Shown: positions 1 to 9,217, numbered from the stretch's first letter. The stretch is 64,000 nt of DNA from Planctomonas sp. JC2975 (GCF_012985205.1 NZ_JABEKS010000001.1:124001-188000), one strand, 5' to 3'. The notes: generated from the letters alone by a model not told the origin. Made by a program: numbers and translations.

Positions 1-1065
1 CACCCGTTGCAGCGCGAACCGCTGCCGCCGAGGCGTACGCCGCTTCCGACCCACGTCGAGGTCGACGTGTCTCCTGGGTGGCAGCCGTCGCGACGGGGGC
101 GCCGTGTCGGCGAGGTCTCCGCCGTGCCGGAGTCGTCGGCGATGCTCACCGCGGATCGCCTGCTCGTGCCCGGCCGGTTCGGTCGTCCGGCACCGGAAGG
201 AGCAGGACGTCTCCTGCTCTACAAGGCCACCTTCGGAGTCGTCAATCTCGGGGACTCGCCCAAGGTGCGGGAGCGAAAAGAACTCGATCGGCGCATCCAG
301 CGTCCGCTCGAGGGTGGGGCCCGGTTCGTCCCCGTCCTCACCCGCAAAGGCGGCGTCGGCAAGACCACGGTCTCCGCACTTCTCGGCATGGCACTCGCCG
401 ACCGCCGCGACGATCGCATCGTGGCGATCGACGCCAACCCCGACCGTGGCACGCTCTCGGAGCGCGTTGCCAAGCAGACGGATGCCACGGTGCGCGACGT
501 CGTGCACCGCGCCGCCTCGATCACCGGCTACACCGACTTCTCCACGCTCGTCTCACGGGATGTGACCCGCCTCGACGTCCTGGCATCGGATACGGACCCG
601 CAGCTGTCTGAGGCGTTCGACGAGAACGACTACAACGTCGTCGCCGACCTGGCTTCGCGTTTCTACTCGATCGTGCTCACGGATTGCGGCACCGGGATCG
701 TCCACTCCGTGATGCGTCCGACTCTTCGACGGGCGGACTCGATCGTGATCGTGTCAGGAGGAAGCGTCGACGAGGCACGCCTCGCATCCGAGACGCTCAC
801 CTGGCTCGAGGTGAACGGCTACGAGGAGCTCGTTCGCAACGCGATCATCGCGCTGAACACGGCGACCCAGGGGACCAGCCTCGTCAACGTCGAGGAGATC
901 GAGGCGCACTTCCAGTCGCGGGTCCGCGACGTCGTACGCATTCCGTACGACCCGCGGCTGGCGGCTGGTGCCGCCATCGACTACCACCGGCTGCGCCCGG
1001 CGACTCGCCATGCAGCCAGGGTGCTCGCCGCTCTCGTGGTCGAGGGGCTTCCCGCCAACAGATGA
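1..1065 (+). CDS. MinD/ParA-like P-loop ATPase, 5' end cut by window
   Basis: The reading frame is open to the first base of the window, so the N-terminus is missing. A proline/arginine-rich stretch of roughly 100 residues precedes a deviant Walker A motif, KGGVGKTT, near base 346, followed by an ADRRDDRIVAIDANPDRGTL Walker A'-like segment and VLTDCGTGIVHS as the Walker B region. This is the SIMIBI fold of MinD/ParA ATPases, which cycle ATP to position or load macromolecules. A proline-rich head with a C-terminal MinD domain recalls the EspI-type ATPases of type VII secretion loci, but no secretion gene is in view, so that reading is only an inference. It ends 100 bp before def and is probably transcribed separately from it. 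Confidence 0.8.
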   Translation, partial: HPLQREPLPPRRTPLPTHVEVDVSPGWQPSRRGRRVGEVSAVPESSAMLTADRLLVPGRFGRPAPEGAGRLLLYKATFGVVNLGDSPKVRERKELDRRIQRPLEGGARFVPVLTRKGGVGKTTVSALLGMALADRRDDRIVAIDANPDRGTLSERVAKQTDATVRDVVHRAASITGYTDFSTLVSRDVTRLDVLASDTDPQLSEAFDENDYNVVADLASRFYSIVLTDCGTGIVHSVMRPTLRRADSIVIVSGGSVDEARLASETLTWLEVNGYEELVRNAIIALNTATQGTSLVNVEEIEAHFQSRVRDVVRIPYDPRLAAGAAIDYHRLRPATRHAARVLAALVVEGLPANR

Positions 1066-1153
1066 GCGGGCATCAGCTCCCAGGGTGCGTCTGACGATTC
1101 TCGGGCGGCGCTCTCACGGCGACGTGGCCTCCGAGCGGTCAGGCAGGCCCCAA

Positions 1154-1165
1154 TAGAATGGGCGG
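1154..1165 (+). promoter_or_regulatory. -10 element of a candidate leaderless promoter for def
   Basis: TAGAAT (1154-1159) fits TANNNT and lies exactly 6 bases before the ATG at 1166. No Shine-Dalgarno sequence is possible in that gap, which suggests that transcription starts on the ATG. No clear -35 box is visible. Confidence 0.5.
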
Positions 1166-1657
1166 ATGCCCGAACGCCCCATCCGTCTCTACGGCGATCC
1201 CGTGCTCAGCATGGTCTCCGACCCCATCGACTCGATCGACGACGGCGTGCGCGCGCTCATCGACGACCTCATGGACAGCGTCGTGGTCGAGGGCCGTGCG
1301 GGAGTCGCCGCCTGCCAGATCGGTGTAGGCCTGCGGGCGTTCAGCTATAACGTCGACGGCGTCGTCGGCTACCTGATCAACCCGGAGATCATCGAGCTCG
1401 GAGACGAGGTCGAAGAGATCGAGGAGGGATGCCTCTCCGTTCCCGGACTCTGGTTCCCGACGCCCCGCGCCACCTACGCCAAGGCCCGAGGGATCGATCT
1501 CGACGGCAACGAGGTCATCGTGGAAGGCACCGGCGTGCTCGCACAGGCTCTGCAGCACGAGACGGATCACCTCGACGGCATCGTCTACCTCAAGCGGCTC
1601 CTGCCAGAGCGTCGTCGTGAGGCGCTGCGCAAGGTCCGCGAGAGCACCTGGTTCTGA
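1166..1657 (+). CDS. def: peptide deformylase
   Basis: This 163-residue cytosolic metalloenzyme removes the formyl group from the N-terminal methionine of nascent proteins. All three deformylase motifs are present: motif 1 as GRAGVAACQ (ending in the catalytic-site glutamine), motif 2 as EEGCLSVPG (cysteine metal ligand and following residues), and motif 3 as QHETDHLDG (two histidine ligands and the glutamate base). Length is normal for the short actinobacterial enzymes. The ATG at 1166 is preferred because a -10-like TAGAAT sits six bases upstream, consistent with a leaderless message. The gene stands alone; a repeat-bearing gap of about 400 bp follows. Confidence 0.96.
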   Translation: MPERPIRLYGDPVLSMVSDPIDSIDDGVRALIDDLMDSVVVEGRAGVAACQIGVGLRAFSYNVDGVVGYLINPEIIELGDEVEEIEEGCLSVPGLWFPTPRATYAKARGIDLDGNEVIVEGTGVLAQALQHETDHLDGIVYLKRLLPERRREALRKVRESTWF

Positions 1658-1690
1658 GTCTTCTTGTGCGCCGGTCCCCGCCCGGCGCAC

Positions 1691-2012
1691 CGCGGTTGGC
1701 TACTTAGGTGGCCCGTCCGGCGCCGTCCACGCCGCCGCCTTGTGGAGCGTGCTGCGTTTGCTCGTGGTTCGCCTGATGGTCGGTGACCGAGAAGGCGTGC
1801 CGTGGTCGGCTGTTCAGGTGGCCCGTCCGGCGCCGTGCATGCCGCCGCCTTGTGGAGCGTGTTGGGTTCGTTCGTGGTGCGCCTGAGGTCGATGACCAAG
1901 ACGGGGCAGCGTAGTCGGCTGTTCAGGTAGCGGGTACGGCGCCGTGCACGCCGCGGCCTTCGGAGCGTGGTGGGTTTGTTGTGGTGCGTCGGAGGTCGGT
2001 GGCCGAGACGGC
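1691..2012. repeat. three tandem imperfect copies of a ~110-bp unit
   Basis: Units at 1691-1800 and 1801-1910 are in register with a period of exactly 110 bp; a third, more diverged unit runs about 1910-2012. Each unit contains a GGCTGTTCAGGTGGCCCGTC-like block, a GGCGCCGTGCACGCCGCCGC-like block, TTGTGGAGCGTG, and GTGGTGCGCCTGAGGTCG. Copies 1 and 2 are the closer pair. No open frame with convincing codon use spans it. It fills the gap between def and the end of the convergent fadD gene (1658-2063), and I see no other feature there. Confidence 0.85.
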
Positions 2013-2063
2013 GCTCCGGACCCGGCTCGCGTGAGCGGATGCGGCGTACCTCGACCCCTTACC

Positions 2064-3893
2064 TCAGCGGAGCGAGAAGCCCTCAGTGGCCGGGGCGTTC
2101 GAGTACAGCGACTCGATGTGGCCGGCGAAGTCCTTCAGAATCACGTTGCGCTTGATGCTCAGCTTCGGCGTGAGGTGTCCGCTCTCCTCCGTGAAGTCGG
2201 TGGTGAGCACCACGAACTTGCGGATGGACTCGGCACGCGACACCTGCGCGTTGGCGGTGTCGACGGCCTTCTGCAGTTCCGCCAACACGGCGGGATGCTT
2301 CGCCGCCACCTCGAGCGACAGGGTGGCGTCATGTCCGTTGTTCGCCAGCCACACCGGCAGCATTTCGGTGTCGAGTGTGATCAGGCAGCCGATGAACGGC
2401 TTCTGGTCGCCGACGACGACCACCTGACTCACGAGCGGATTCGCCCGGATCGGATCCTCGAGCACGGCCGGCGCGACGTTCTTGCCGCCGGCGGTGACGA
2501 TGATCTCCTTCTTGCGACCGGTGATCGTGAGGAATCCCTCGTCGTCGAGACCGCCGAGGTCGCCGGTCTTGAACCAGCCGTCCTCGAAGGACGCCGCCGT
2601 CTGCTCAGGGTTCTTCCAGTACTCCTGGAAGACATCGACACCCTTGACGAGAATCTCGCCGTCGTGGGCGATCCGGATCGAGACGCCGGGAAGCGGAACG
2701 CCGACGGTGCCGATCTTCGAGCGCTGCGGAAGGTTCACGGTCGCGGGTGCGGTGGTCTCGGTCAGGCCGTAGCCCTCGAGCACGTTGATGCCCAGGCTGT
2801 GGAAGAAGTGACCGAGCCGTGAGCCCAGCGGTGCGGATCCAGACACCGCGAATCGCACGTTGCCGCCCATCGCAGCGCGCAGCTTGGAGAAGACCAGGCG
2901 GTTGTAGAGGGCGTACTGCATCCGGAGTCCGAACGGGACGGGTGCGCTGGACTCCTTGGCCTTCGAGTACTCGATGGCGACGTTCGCGGCCTTGCGGAAG
3001 ATGCCGCCCTTGCCGCCCGACTCCGCGTTCTGCTCTGCCGAGTTGTAGACCTTCTCGAAAACTCGCGGAACGGCGAGCAGGAAGCTCGGCTTGAAGCTGC
3101 CGAGCGACGGGAGCAGGTTGCGCGTGTCGGGCTGGTGGCCGACGCGTACACCACCGTGCACGGACAGCACGGCGATGAAGCGGGCGAACACGTGAGCAAG
3201 CGGAAGGAAGAGCAGAGTGGATGCTCCGCGCGGGTCCTCAACGAGCTCGTGGAGCGCTACCGCGGAGTTACGGGACAGCTCCACGAAGTTCGCGTGCGTG
3301 ATGACGCAGCCCTTCGGACGGCCCATCGACCCCGACGTGTAGATGATGGTCGCGAGGTCGTCGGCATTCGCCAGCTTGCGGCGGCGTGCGATCTCCTCGT
3401 CCGGAACCGCTGTACCGCCGGCGACGATCTTGTCCAGGTCGCCGAGCTCGATCTGCCAGACGTTGCGAACGGCAGGGAGATCGGCGGCCACCTCATCGAA
3501 CCGTGCGAAGTGATCCGCTGTCTCGAGGAACACGGCCGTCGCACCCGAGTCGCTCAGATTCCACTGCACCTGCAGCGGCGAGCTCGTGTCGTAGACCGGC
3601 ACGAGGACCGCTCCGGCGTACCAGGTGGCGAAGTCGATCAGCGACCACTCGTACCGCGTGCGGCACATGATCCCGATCTTGTTCCCGGGCTCGACCCCCG
3701 CCGCGACCAGACCCTTCGCGAGTGCGATCACCTCAGCCTCGAACTCGGCTGCGGTGACATCGGTCCAGCCGTTGCCGCTCGGCTTCGCGAAGAGCACCTT
3801 GTCCGGCGTCTCCGCGACGCGATCCGCCAGCAGATCTGCGGAGTTCGCGTTCGGGTCGGCAGGCACGGCTGCAGGCGTTTCGGCATGGTTCAC
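2064..3893 (-). CDS. fadD: long-chain fatty acid-CoA ligase (AMP-binding)
   Basis: A 609-residue member of the ANL superfamily that activates fatty acids to acyl-CoA through an acyl-adenylate. Visible motifs in order: the P-loop-like TIIYTSGSMGRPKG (about residues 190-203), the adenine-site EGYGLTETTAP, the GWFKTGDLG hinge-side motif, and the ITGRKKEIIVTAGGKNVAP segment. It resembles FadD15-type synthetases, which have this length and lack membrane segments. The GTG start (3891-3893) has GGAG about 8 bases upstream. It is divergent from the glucokinase gene, with about 100 bp between the starts. The exact chain length of its substrate cannot be read from sequence. Confidence 0.92.
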   Translation of the reverse strand: MNHAETPAAVPADPNANSADLLADRVAETPDKVLFAKPSGNGWTDVTAAEFEAEVIALAKGLVAAGVEPGNKIGIMCRTRYEWSLIDFATWYAGAVLVPVYDTSSPLQVQWNLSDSGATAVFLETADHFARFDEVAADLPAVRNVWQIELGDLDKIVAGGTAVPDEEIARRRKLANADDLATIIYTSGSMGRPKGCVITHANFVELSRNSAVALHELVEDPRGASTLLFLPLAHVFARFIAVLSVHGGVRVGHQPDTRNLLPSLGSFKPSFLLAVPRVFEKVYNSAEQNAESGGKGGIFRKAANVAIEYSKAKESSAPVPFGLRMQYALYNRLVFSKLRAAMGGNVRFAVSGSAPLGSRLGHFFHSLGINVLEGYGLTETTAPATVNLPQRSKIGTVGVPLPGVSIRIAHDGEILVKGVDVFQEYWKNPEQTAASFEDGWFKTGDLGGLDDEGFLTITGRKKEIIVTAGGKNVAPAVLEDPIRANPLVSQVVVVGDQKPFIGCLITLDTEMLPVWLANNGHDATLSLEVAAKHPAVLAELQKAVDTANAQVSRAESIRKFVVLTTDFTEESGHLTPKLSIKRNVILKDFAGHIESLYSNAPATEGFSLR

Positions 3894-3995
3894 GGGGGTA
3901 GCTCCTTCGGCACCGATACAACCAGTACACTCTATGCTGCAACGGCCGACTGCTCTGACGGCCCCTCACTCCCTCGACGAAAGGCGACGTCTGGC

Positions 3996-4940
3996 GTGCA
4001 CGCGATCGGAATCGACATCGGCGGCACGAAGATAGCCGGAGCCCTCGTCGACGAGCTGGGGACAATCATCCGCGACGATCGGGTGCCGACTCCGAAGGAC
4101 GCCTCGCTGATCGAGGACGCCGTGGTCGAGATGATCACGCGGCTGAGTGTCGATGCGAACCCGGTCGGAGCCGGAGTGGCCGCGGCCGGATTCATCGATG
4201 CGGCGCAGTCGACCGTCTACTACGCGCCGAATATCGCGTGGCGCAACGAGCCGCTGCGCGAGAAGATCGAGTCCCGCGTCGACGTGCCCGTCGTCGTGGA
4301 GAACGACGCGAACGCAGCCGGGTGGGCCGAGTTCCGTTTCGGTGCCGGTCGCCTCGTCAGCGACATGGTGATCCTTACGATCGGAACCGGGGTCGGCGGC
4401 GCCATCGTCAGCGAGGACCGACTGTTCCGCGGCGGCTTCGGTGCGGGCGCCGAGGTCGGACACATGCGTGTGGTGCCGGGTGGCCTGCTCTGCGGATGCG
4501 GCGCCAGGGGCTGCATTGAGCAGTACGGATCCGGACGCGCGCTTCAGCGCTACGCCAACGAACTAGCGGATCAAGGCGGCATCGGACAAGCCCTCGCCGA
4601 CGTGCGCCGGCGCACCGGTGCACTCAACGGTCCGGACATCAGCGAGCTCATCCAGCAGGGCGACCCCGGCGCACTGGCCGCACTCCGCCAGCTCGGCGAC
4701 TGGCTCGGTCAAGCGAGCGCGAGCCTCGGCGCCGTGCTCGATCCGCAGATGTTCGTCTTCGGTGGCGGCGTCGCGCAGGCGGGCCACCTGCTGCTCGAGC
4801 CGATCCGTCAGGCCTACCTGGAGAACCTCCCTGCTCGCGGCTATCACCCGGAGCCGGAATTCCGCATCGCAGAGCTCGTGAACGACGCGGGTGTCGTCGG
4901 CGCGGCCGACCTCGCCCGTGTGCATGCAGCCACCCACTAG
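3996..4940 (+). CDS. glk: ROK-family glucokinase
   Basis: A 314-residue sugar kinase of the ROK family that likely phosphorylates glucose at C6 with ATP. Seen in sequence: the N-terminal phosphate-binding IGIDIGGTKIAGALVD, the VVENDANAAGWAE catalytic region containing the base aspartate, LTIGTGVGGAI, and the ROK zinc signature CGCGARGCIEQYGSG. No N-terminal DNA-binding domain precedes the kinase, so it is an enzyme rather than a NagC/XylR-type repressor. The GTG at 3996 is chosen because it opens directly on the conserved HAIGIDIGGTK stretch with AAAGG upstream. A longer in-frame extension upstream lies antisense to fadD and is not credible. Confidence 0.9.
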   Translation: MHAIGIDIGGTKIAGALVDELGTIIRDDRVPTPKDASLIEDAVVEMITRLSVDANPVGAGVAAAGFIDAAQSTVYYAPNIAWRNEPLREKIESRVDVPVVVENDANAAGWAEFRFGAGRLVSDMVILTIGTGVGGAIVSEDRLFRGGFGAGAEVGHMRVVPGGLLCGCGARGCIEQYGSGRALQRYANELADQGGIGQALADVRRRTGALNGPDISELIQQGDPGALAALRQLGDWLGQASASLGAVLDPQMFVFGGGVAQAGHLLLEPIRQAYLENLPARGYHPEPEFRIAELVNDAGVVGAADLARVHAATH

Positions 4941-5006
4941 GCTTCTCGTGCACGCAGCGTCGTGTTGCGAGAGCCGGGTCATGGCGAGGAAAGGGTTGCG
5001 CCGACG

Positions 5007-5696
5007 GTGTTCTACTGGCTGCTGAAGTACGTGATCGCGGGACCCGCGCTCCGTGCCATCTTCCGGCCGTGGGTCGTGAACCTCGAGAATGTGCCCGAGA
5101 ACGGCGCGGTCATCCTGGCCAGCAACCACCTGTCGTTCATTGATTCCATCTTTCTTCCTCTGGTCGTCGGCAGGCACGTGTCGTTCCTCGCCAAAAGCGA
5201 CTACTTCACCCGGCGCGGGCTTTCCGGATGGCTCACCAAGACCTTCATGAAGGCGACGGGTCAGCTGCCCATCGACCGTGGTGGCGGCCCCGCCTCCGAG
5301 GCATCGCTGAACACCGGCCTCGGAGTGTTGGCGAGGTCGGAGATCCTCGGCATCTATCCGGAGGGCACGCGCAGTCCGGACGGCAAGCTGTACCGAGGCC
5401 GTACCGGAGTGGCTCGTATGATCCTCGAGGGCCGGGTTCCTGTCGTGCCCGTTGTCATGGTCGGAACGCAGGCCATCATGCCGATCGGCAAGAAGCTGCC
5501 GCGCATCCGCAGGGTTGGCGTCGTCTTCGGCGATCCACTCGACTTCTCGCGCTTCGAGGGGCTGGAGGGCGACCGGTTCATCCTGCGATCGATCACCGAC
5601 GAGATCGTCTACTCGCTGCACCGCCTCGGAGGCCAGGAGTACGTGGACGTCTACGCCTCGACAGTGAAGGAACGTCGGCCGAGCGTCGCCAGGTAG
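5007..5696 (+). CDS. plsC: 1-acyl-sn-glycerol-3-phosphate acyltransferase
   Basis: A 229-residue PlsC/LPLAT-family acyltransferase that makes phosphatidic acid from lysophosphatidic acid at the membrane. The HX4D catalytic motif is NHLSFID near residue 35, and the glycerol-phosphate binding motif is YPEGTRSPDG; PVVMVGTQAIMP matches the later conserved block. The N-terminal hydrophobic VFYWLLKYVIAGPALRAIF segment probably inserts in the membrane. The GTG at 5007 is preferred over the more upstream in-frame GTG at 4962 because AGGAAAGG precedes it and the intervening residues (LREPGHGEERVAPT) look non-conserved. It follows the glucokinase gene by about 65 bp, and an orthologue lies in the equivalent M. 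tuberculosis neighbourhood (Rv2182c). Confidence 0.9.
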   Translation: MFYWLLKYVIAGPALRAIFRPWVVNLENVPENGAVILASNHLSFIDSIFLPLVVGRHVSFLAKSDYFTRRGLSGWLTKTFMKATGQLPIDRGGGPASEASLNTGLGVLARSEILGIYPEGTRSPDGKLYRGRTGVARMILEGRVPVVPVVMVGTQAIMPIGKKLPRIRRVGVVFGDPLDFSRFEGLEGDRFILRSITDEIVYSLHRLGGQEYVDVYASTVKERRPSVAR

Positions 5697-5753
5697 GCTG
5701 AGATGTCGCGCCGACATCCGGCGCCGTGCCCCGCAAGAAGTGGAATTCCCGCC

Positions 5754-7127
5754 GTGCTGCTCGACCACTCCGACCCTGTCGTATCCGCCGATGAGTCCGT
5801 GATCGCCGGTCTCGACCACTGGCGAACGCTCGAAGCCAAGCAGCAGCCGACATGGCCCGATGCGGACGCCGCGATCGCAGCATCCGAGGAGCTGGCCACG
5901 CTGCCGCCGCTCGTGTTCGCCGGTGAGGTCGACCAGCTCAAGGACCGTCTCGCGGCCGCAGCCCAAGGACGCGCCTTCCTGCTGCAGGGCGGAGACTGCG
6001 CCGAGACGTTCGCCGGTGCGACGGCCGATCAGATCCGCAACCGCGTCAAGACGGTGCTGCAGATGGCAGTCGTACTCACCTACGGCGCGTCCGTCCCCGT
6101 CATCAAGATGGGTCGGATGGCCGGGCAGTTCGCGAAGCCGCGGTCCAGCGACAGCGAGACGCGCGGCGATGTGACGTTGCCCGCATACCGCGGCGACATG
6201 GTCAACGGATATGACTTCACCATCGAGTCACGCACCGCGGACCCGCGCCGGCTCGTCAAGGGTTATCACACGGCGGCATCCACGCTGAACCTCATCCGAG
6301 CCTTCACCCAGGGCGGGTTCGCGGATCTGCGACAGGTGCACAGCTGGAACCGCGGGTTCGCCGCCAACCCGGCCAATCAGCGCTATGAGCGCCTGGCACG
6401 CGACATCGACATGGCGATCAAGTTCATGGAGGCCGCAGGCGCGGACTTCGACGAGCTCAAGCGCGTGGAGTTCTACGCCAGCCACGAAGCGCTCCTGATG
6501 GACTACGAGCGGGCGATGACGCGCATCGACTCCCGCACGGGAACCCCGTACAACACCTCGGGCCACTTCGTGTGGATCGGCGAACGCACGCGTCAGATCG
6601 ACGGGGCCCACGTGGACTTCCTGAGCCGGGTGCGCAATCCGATCGGCGTGAAGCTCGGTCCGAGCACCACCGCCGACGACATGTTCCGCCTTGTCGACAA
6701 ACTCGACCCGGCGCGCGAGCCCGGACGGCTCACGTTCATCACGCGCATGGGCGCCGGCACGATCAGGGATGCGCTCCCGCCGCTCCTCGAGGCGATCAAG
6801 CGTCACGGCGCGACTCCGCTCTGGGTGACCGATCCGATGCACGGCAACGGTCTGACGACGCCCAATGGCTACAAGACTCGTCGCTTCGACGACGTGGTGG
6901 ACGAGGTGAAGGGCTTCTTCGAAGCGCACCGCGATGCAGGAACGACTCCGGGCGGCATCCACGTCGAGCTGACCGGAGACGACGTCACGGAGTGCCTCGG
7001 CGGATCCGAGCACATCGACGAGGCGACGCTCGCGACGCGCTACGAATCGCTGTGCGACCCGCGCCTCAACCACATGCAGTCGCTCGAGTTGGCGTTCCTC
7101 GTCGCCGAGGAGCTGGGCGCGCGCTGA
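5754..7127 (+). CDS. aroG: class II 3-deoxy-D-arabino-heptulosonate 7-phosphate synthase
   Basis: The first enzyme of the shikimate pathway, condensing phosphoenolpyruvate with erythrose 4-phosphate. The 457 residues are typical of the plant-like class II family: KQQPTWPD near the N-terminus, FLLQGGDCAETF, VIKMGRMAGQFAKPRS, the STLNLIRAFTQGG block, and WVTDPMHGN. The frame extends upstream to an ATG at 5703, but those 17 codons use AGA, AGT and GGA, rare elsewhere here, and encode an Arg/Pro-rich stretch, so the GTG at 5754 is the likelier start. Class II enzymes are feedback-regulated and, in mycobacteria, complex with chorismate mutase; no such gene is adjacent. It converges on the kinase gene. 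Confidence 0.93.
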   Translation: MLLDHSDPVVSADESVIAGLDHWRTLEAKQQPTWPDADAAIAASEELATLPPLVFAGEVDQLKDRLAAAAQGRAFLLQGGDCAETFAGATADQIRNRVKTVLQMAVVLTYGASVPVIKMGRMAGQFAKPRSSDSETRGDVTLPAYRGDMVNGYDFTIESRTADPRRLVKGYHTAASTLNLIRAFTQGGFADLRQVHSWNRGFAANPANQRYERLARDIDMAIKFMEAAGADFDELKRVEFYASHEALLMDYERAMTRIDSRTGTPYNTSGHFVWIGERTRQIDGAHVDFLSRVRNPIGVKLGPSTTADDMFRLVDKLDPAREPGRLTFITRMGAGTIRDALPPLLEAIKRHGATPLWVTDPMHGNGLTTPNGYKTRRFDDVVDEVKGFFEAHRDAGTTPGGIHVELTGDDVTECLGGSEHIDEATLATRYESLCDPRLNHMQSLELAFLVAEELGAR

Positions 7128-7188
7128 GCCGGGTTGCGCCGGACATTCGGCCGGCCGGACGCGGGGATCCGCCGCCCGGAGGTGGACG

Positions 7189-9114
7189 TCAGAGTGCGCT
7201 GCTGATGATGAGCGTGACCTTGGTGCCCTTAGGTTCCTGCGCGTTCGCCGACGGGTCGGATGCCGTGACCTTGGTGATGCTGTCGGGGAAGCTGTCCCAG
7301 ACCCCGTTGTAATCGGGAACGAACCCGGCGTCGGTGAGGGCCTTCTTCGCCTGGTCCCTCGTCATGCCGACGACGTCGGGCACCGGGAACAGCTGCGGTC
7401 CGCGGGAGATGTCGATGACGATCGTGTCGCCGGGGCGGACCGGGCCCTGGTTCTGCGGAGCCTGCGACACCACGGATCCCTGCGGGACGTCGTCGCTGTA
7501 CTCCTTCTTCCCTTCGATGGACTTCAGGCCGACCGCCTGCAGCGCCGCCTGTGCGTCCGCCTCCGGCTTGCCCGTCACGTCCGGCACCGGGCCGAGGGAG
7601 ACCACCAGGTTCACCTTCTCGCCCTTGAAGTACCCGCCACCCTTGGAGAGATCGGCCTCGTCGTCCTCCGCCTTGGCCGCCGAGATCACCGTGCCCTTGG
7701 CGACGTCGCCGTTGAATTGCTCGTCGACGGTGCCGACGACCGCGCCGACATCGGTGATCGCCTTCTCCGCCTGCGCCTTGCTCAGTCCGGCCAGGGGCGG
7801 GATGGTGACGGGCTCGCGGCCCTTCGACACGTGCAGTGTCACTGCCGAGCCCTTTGGCGCCTTGGCGCCCTGCGCCGGATCGGATGACACGACCGACCCG
7901 GTCGGCACGGACGACGAATACACCTGGTCGTCCTTCGTCGTGAAGCCGGCCGTCGTCAGCGCGGACTTGGCGGCATCCAGGGTCAGGCCGTTGACGGTCG
8001 GGATCGCCACCTGGGATCCCGGCCCGCCGCCGAAGTACCAGCCAGTACCGCCGGCGACCGCCGCGAGCACGAGGACGAGTGCGAGGAGCCACCATCCGCG
8101 TGCCCGTCGCCGCCGCGTCATGGTGGCGAGCGCAGCCACAGCGTCCGTCGCGGATGCTTCAGGGCGCACCTGAGCCGCCGAGGCGATCAACTGCGTGTCC
8201 GAATCGGATGCCGTCACTCCTGATCCGGGCAGCACGAGTGTCTGCTGGGTGCCGGACTCCGAATCGGGAACGTGCAACTCTCGTTCCGCCTGCAGGAGGC
8301 GATCCAGCATCACTCCAGCGTCGGCCGGGCGGTCGGCTGGATCCTTCGCCGTCGCCCACAGCACGAGCTCGTCCAACTCTTCCGGAATGTCCGGACTCAG
8401 CGTGCTCGGCGCAGGAACGGCGTCGTTGGCGTGCTGGTAGGCGATCTGCATCGGCTGCTCGCCCTTGAACGGCTGCTCACCGGTGAGCATCTCGAACATC
8501 ATGATGCCGAGCGCGTAAATGTCGCTCCGGGCGTCGGCGACGCCTCTGGTCACGAGCTCAGGGGAGAGGTACGCGATGGTGCCGAGCAGGGCCTGGCCGG
8601 TGCCCGTGCTATTCGTCACCGCCCTGGCGAGACCGAAGTCGCCGATCTTGATGCGGCCGTCGTCGGCCAGAAGCACGTTCTCCGGCTTGAGGTCCCGGTG
8701 CACGATGCCGGCGCGATGCGCTGCTGCCAGTCCGGACAGCACGGCGTCGGTGATGTCGATCGTCTGCTCGGGAGTGAGCTTGCCGTAGTCGCGGAGCAGG
8801 TCGCGCAGCGTGATTCCCGGGAGGTACTCCATCACCAGGTACGCCATGTCGGCGTCCTGGCCCTGGTCGAACACACTCACCACGTTCGGATGCGCGAGCC
8901 TGGCGGCCGAGCGCGCCTCCTGCACGAAGCGGTTCTTGAACTGGGCGTCATCGGCCAGATGACCGTGCATGACCTTGATCGCCACGCGACGTTCCAGGCG
9001 CAGATCTGTCGCCAGATAGACGGTGGCCATGCCGCCCCGCGCGATGCGTGAGCGCACCTGATACCGGCCGTCGACAAGACGGCCGAGCATCGGATCGGGC
9101 TGGCTCGCGGTCAC
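7189..9114 (-). CDS. pknL: membrane Ser/Thr protein kinase with PASTA repeats
   Basis: A 641-residue receptor kinase. Residues 1-280 form a Hanks-type kinase: GGMATVYLA glycine loop, VAIKVM lysine, HRDLKPENV catalytic loop, GDFGLARA magnesium loop. A single membrane helix (WWLLALVLVLAAVAGG, about residue 340-358) is followed by four extracellular PASTA modules starting near IPTVNG, IPPLAG, VPDVTG and VPDVVG. PASTA domains bind muropeptide or lipid II, linking wall status to phosphorylation of division proteins. Position beside a Rv2175c-like gene and aroG matches the PknL locus of M. tuberculosis, whose PknL lacks PASTA domains, whereas corynebacterial PknL has them. The GTG start is six bases from a -10-like TAGACT. 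Confidence 0.93.
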   Translation of the reverse strand: MTASQPDPMLGRLVDGRYQVRSRIARGGMATVYLATDLRLERRVAIKVMHGHLADDAQFKNRFVQEARSAARLAHPNVVSVFDQGQDADMAYLVMEYLPGITLRDLLRDYGKLTPEQTIDITDAVLSGLAAAHRAGIVHRDLKPENVLLADDGRIKIGDFGLARAVTNSTGTGQALLGTIAYLSPELVTRGVADARSDIYALGIMMFEMLTGEQPFKGEQPMQIAYQHANDAVPAPSTLSPDIPEELDELVLWATAKDPADRPADAGVMLDRLLQAERELHVPDSESGTQQTLVLPGSGVTASDSDTQLIASAAQVRPEASATDAVAALATMTRRRRARGWWLLALVLVLAAVAGGTGWYFGGGPGSQVAIPTVNGLTLDAAKSALTTAGFTTKDDQVYSSSVPTGSVVSSDPAQGAKAPKGSAVTLHVSKGREPVTIPPLAGLSKAQAEKAITDVGAVVGTVDEQFNGDVAKGTVISAAKAEDDEADLSKGGGYFKGEKVNLVVSLGPVPDVTGKPEADAQAALQAVGLKSIEGKKEYSDDVPQGSVVSQAPQNQGPVRPGDTIVIDISRGPQLFPVPDVVGMTRDQAKKALTDAGFVPDYNGVWDSFPDSITKVTASDPSANAQEPKGTKVTLIISSAL

Positions 9115-9126
9115 TCGATGAGTCTA
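9115..9126 (-). promoter_or_regulatory. -10 element of a candidate leaderless promoter for the PASTA kinase
   Basis: On the minus strand TAGACT (9126-9121) is followed by 6 bases and the GTG start at 9114. The spacing matches the def, idsA and hisD cases in this window. Confidence 0.45.
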
Positions 9127-9217
9127 CGGATGCCCCGGTGCGCGCCCCGGTAGAACACGGTAACGAATGAGGCACGCCGAAGTGCGGAAATAGGGAACGT
9201 CGTGGCACGCTAGTCGG

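Noticed and set aside
3135-3995. Long in-frame extension upstream of the glucokinase start, antisense to fadD
   Set aside because: The extension has no family resemblance, is the GC-frame shadow of fadD on the other strand, and the ROK domain begins right at the GTG at 3996.
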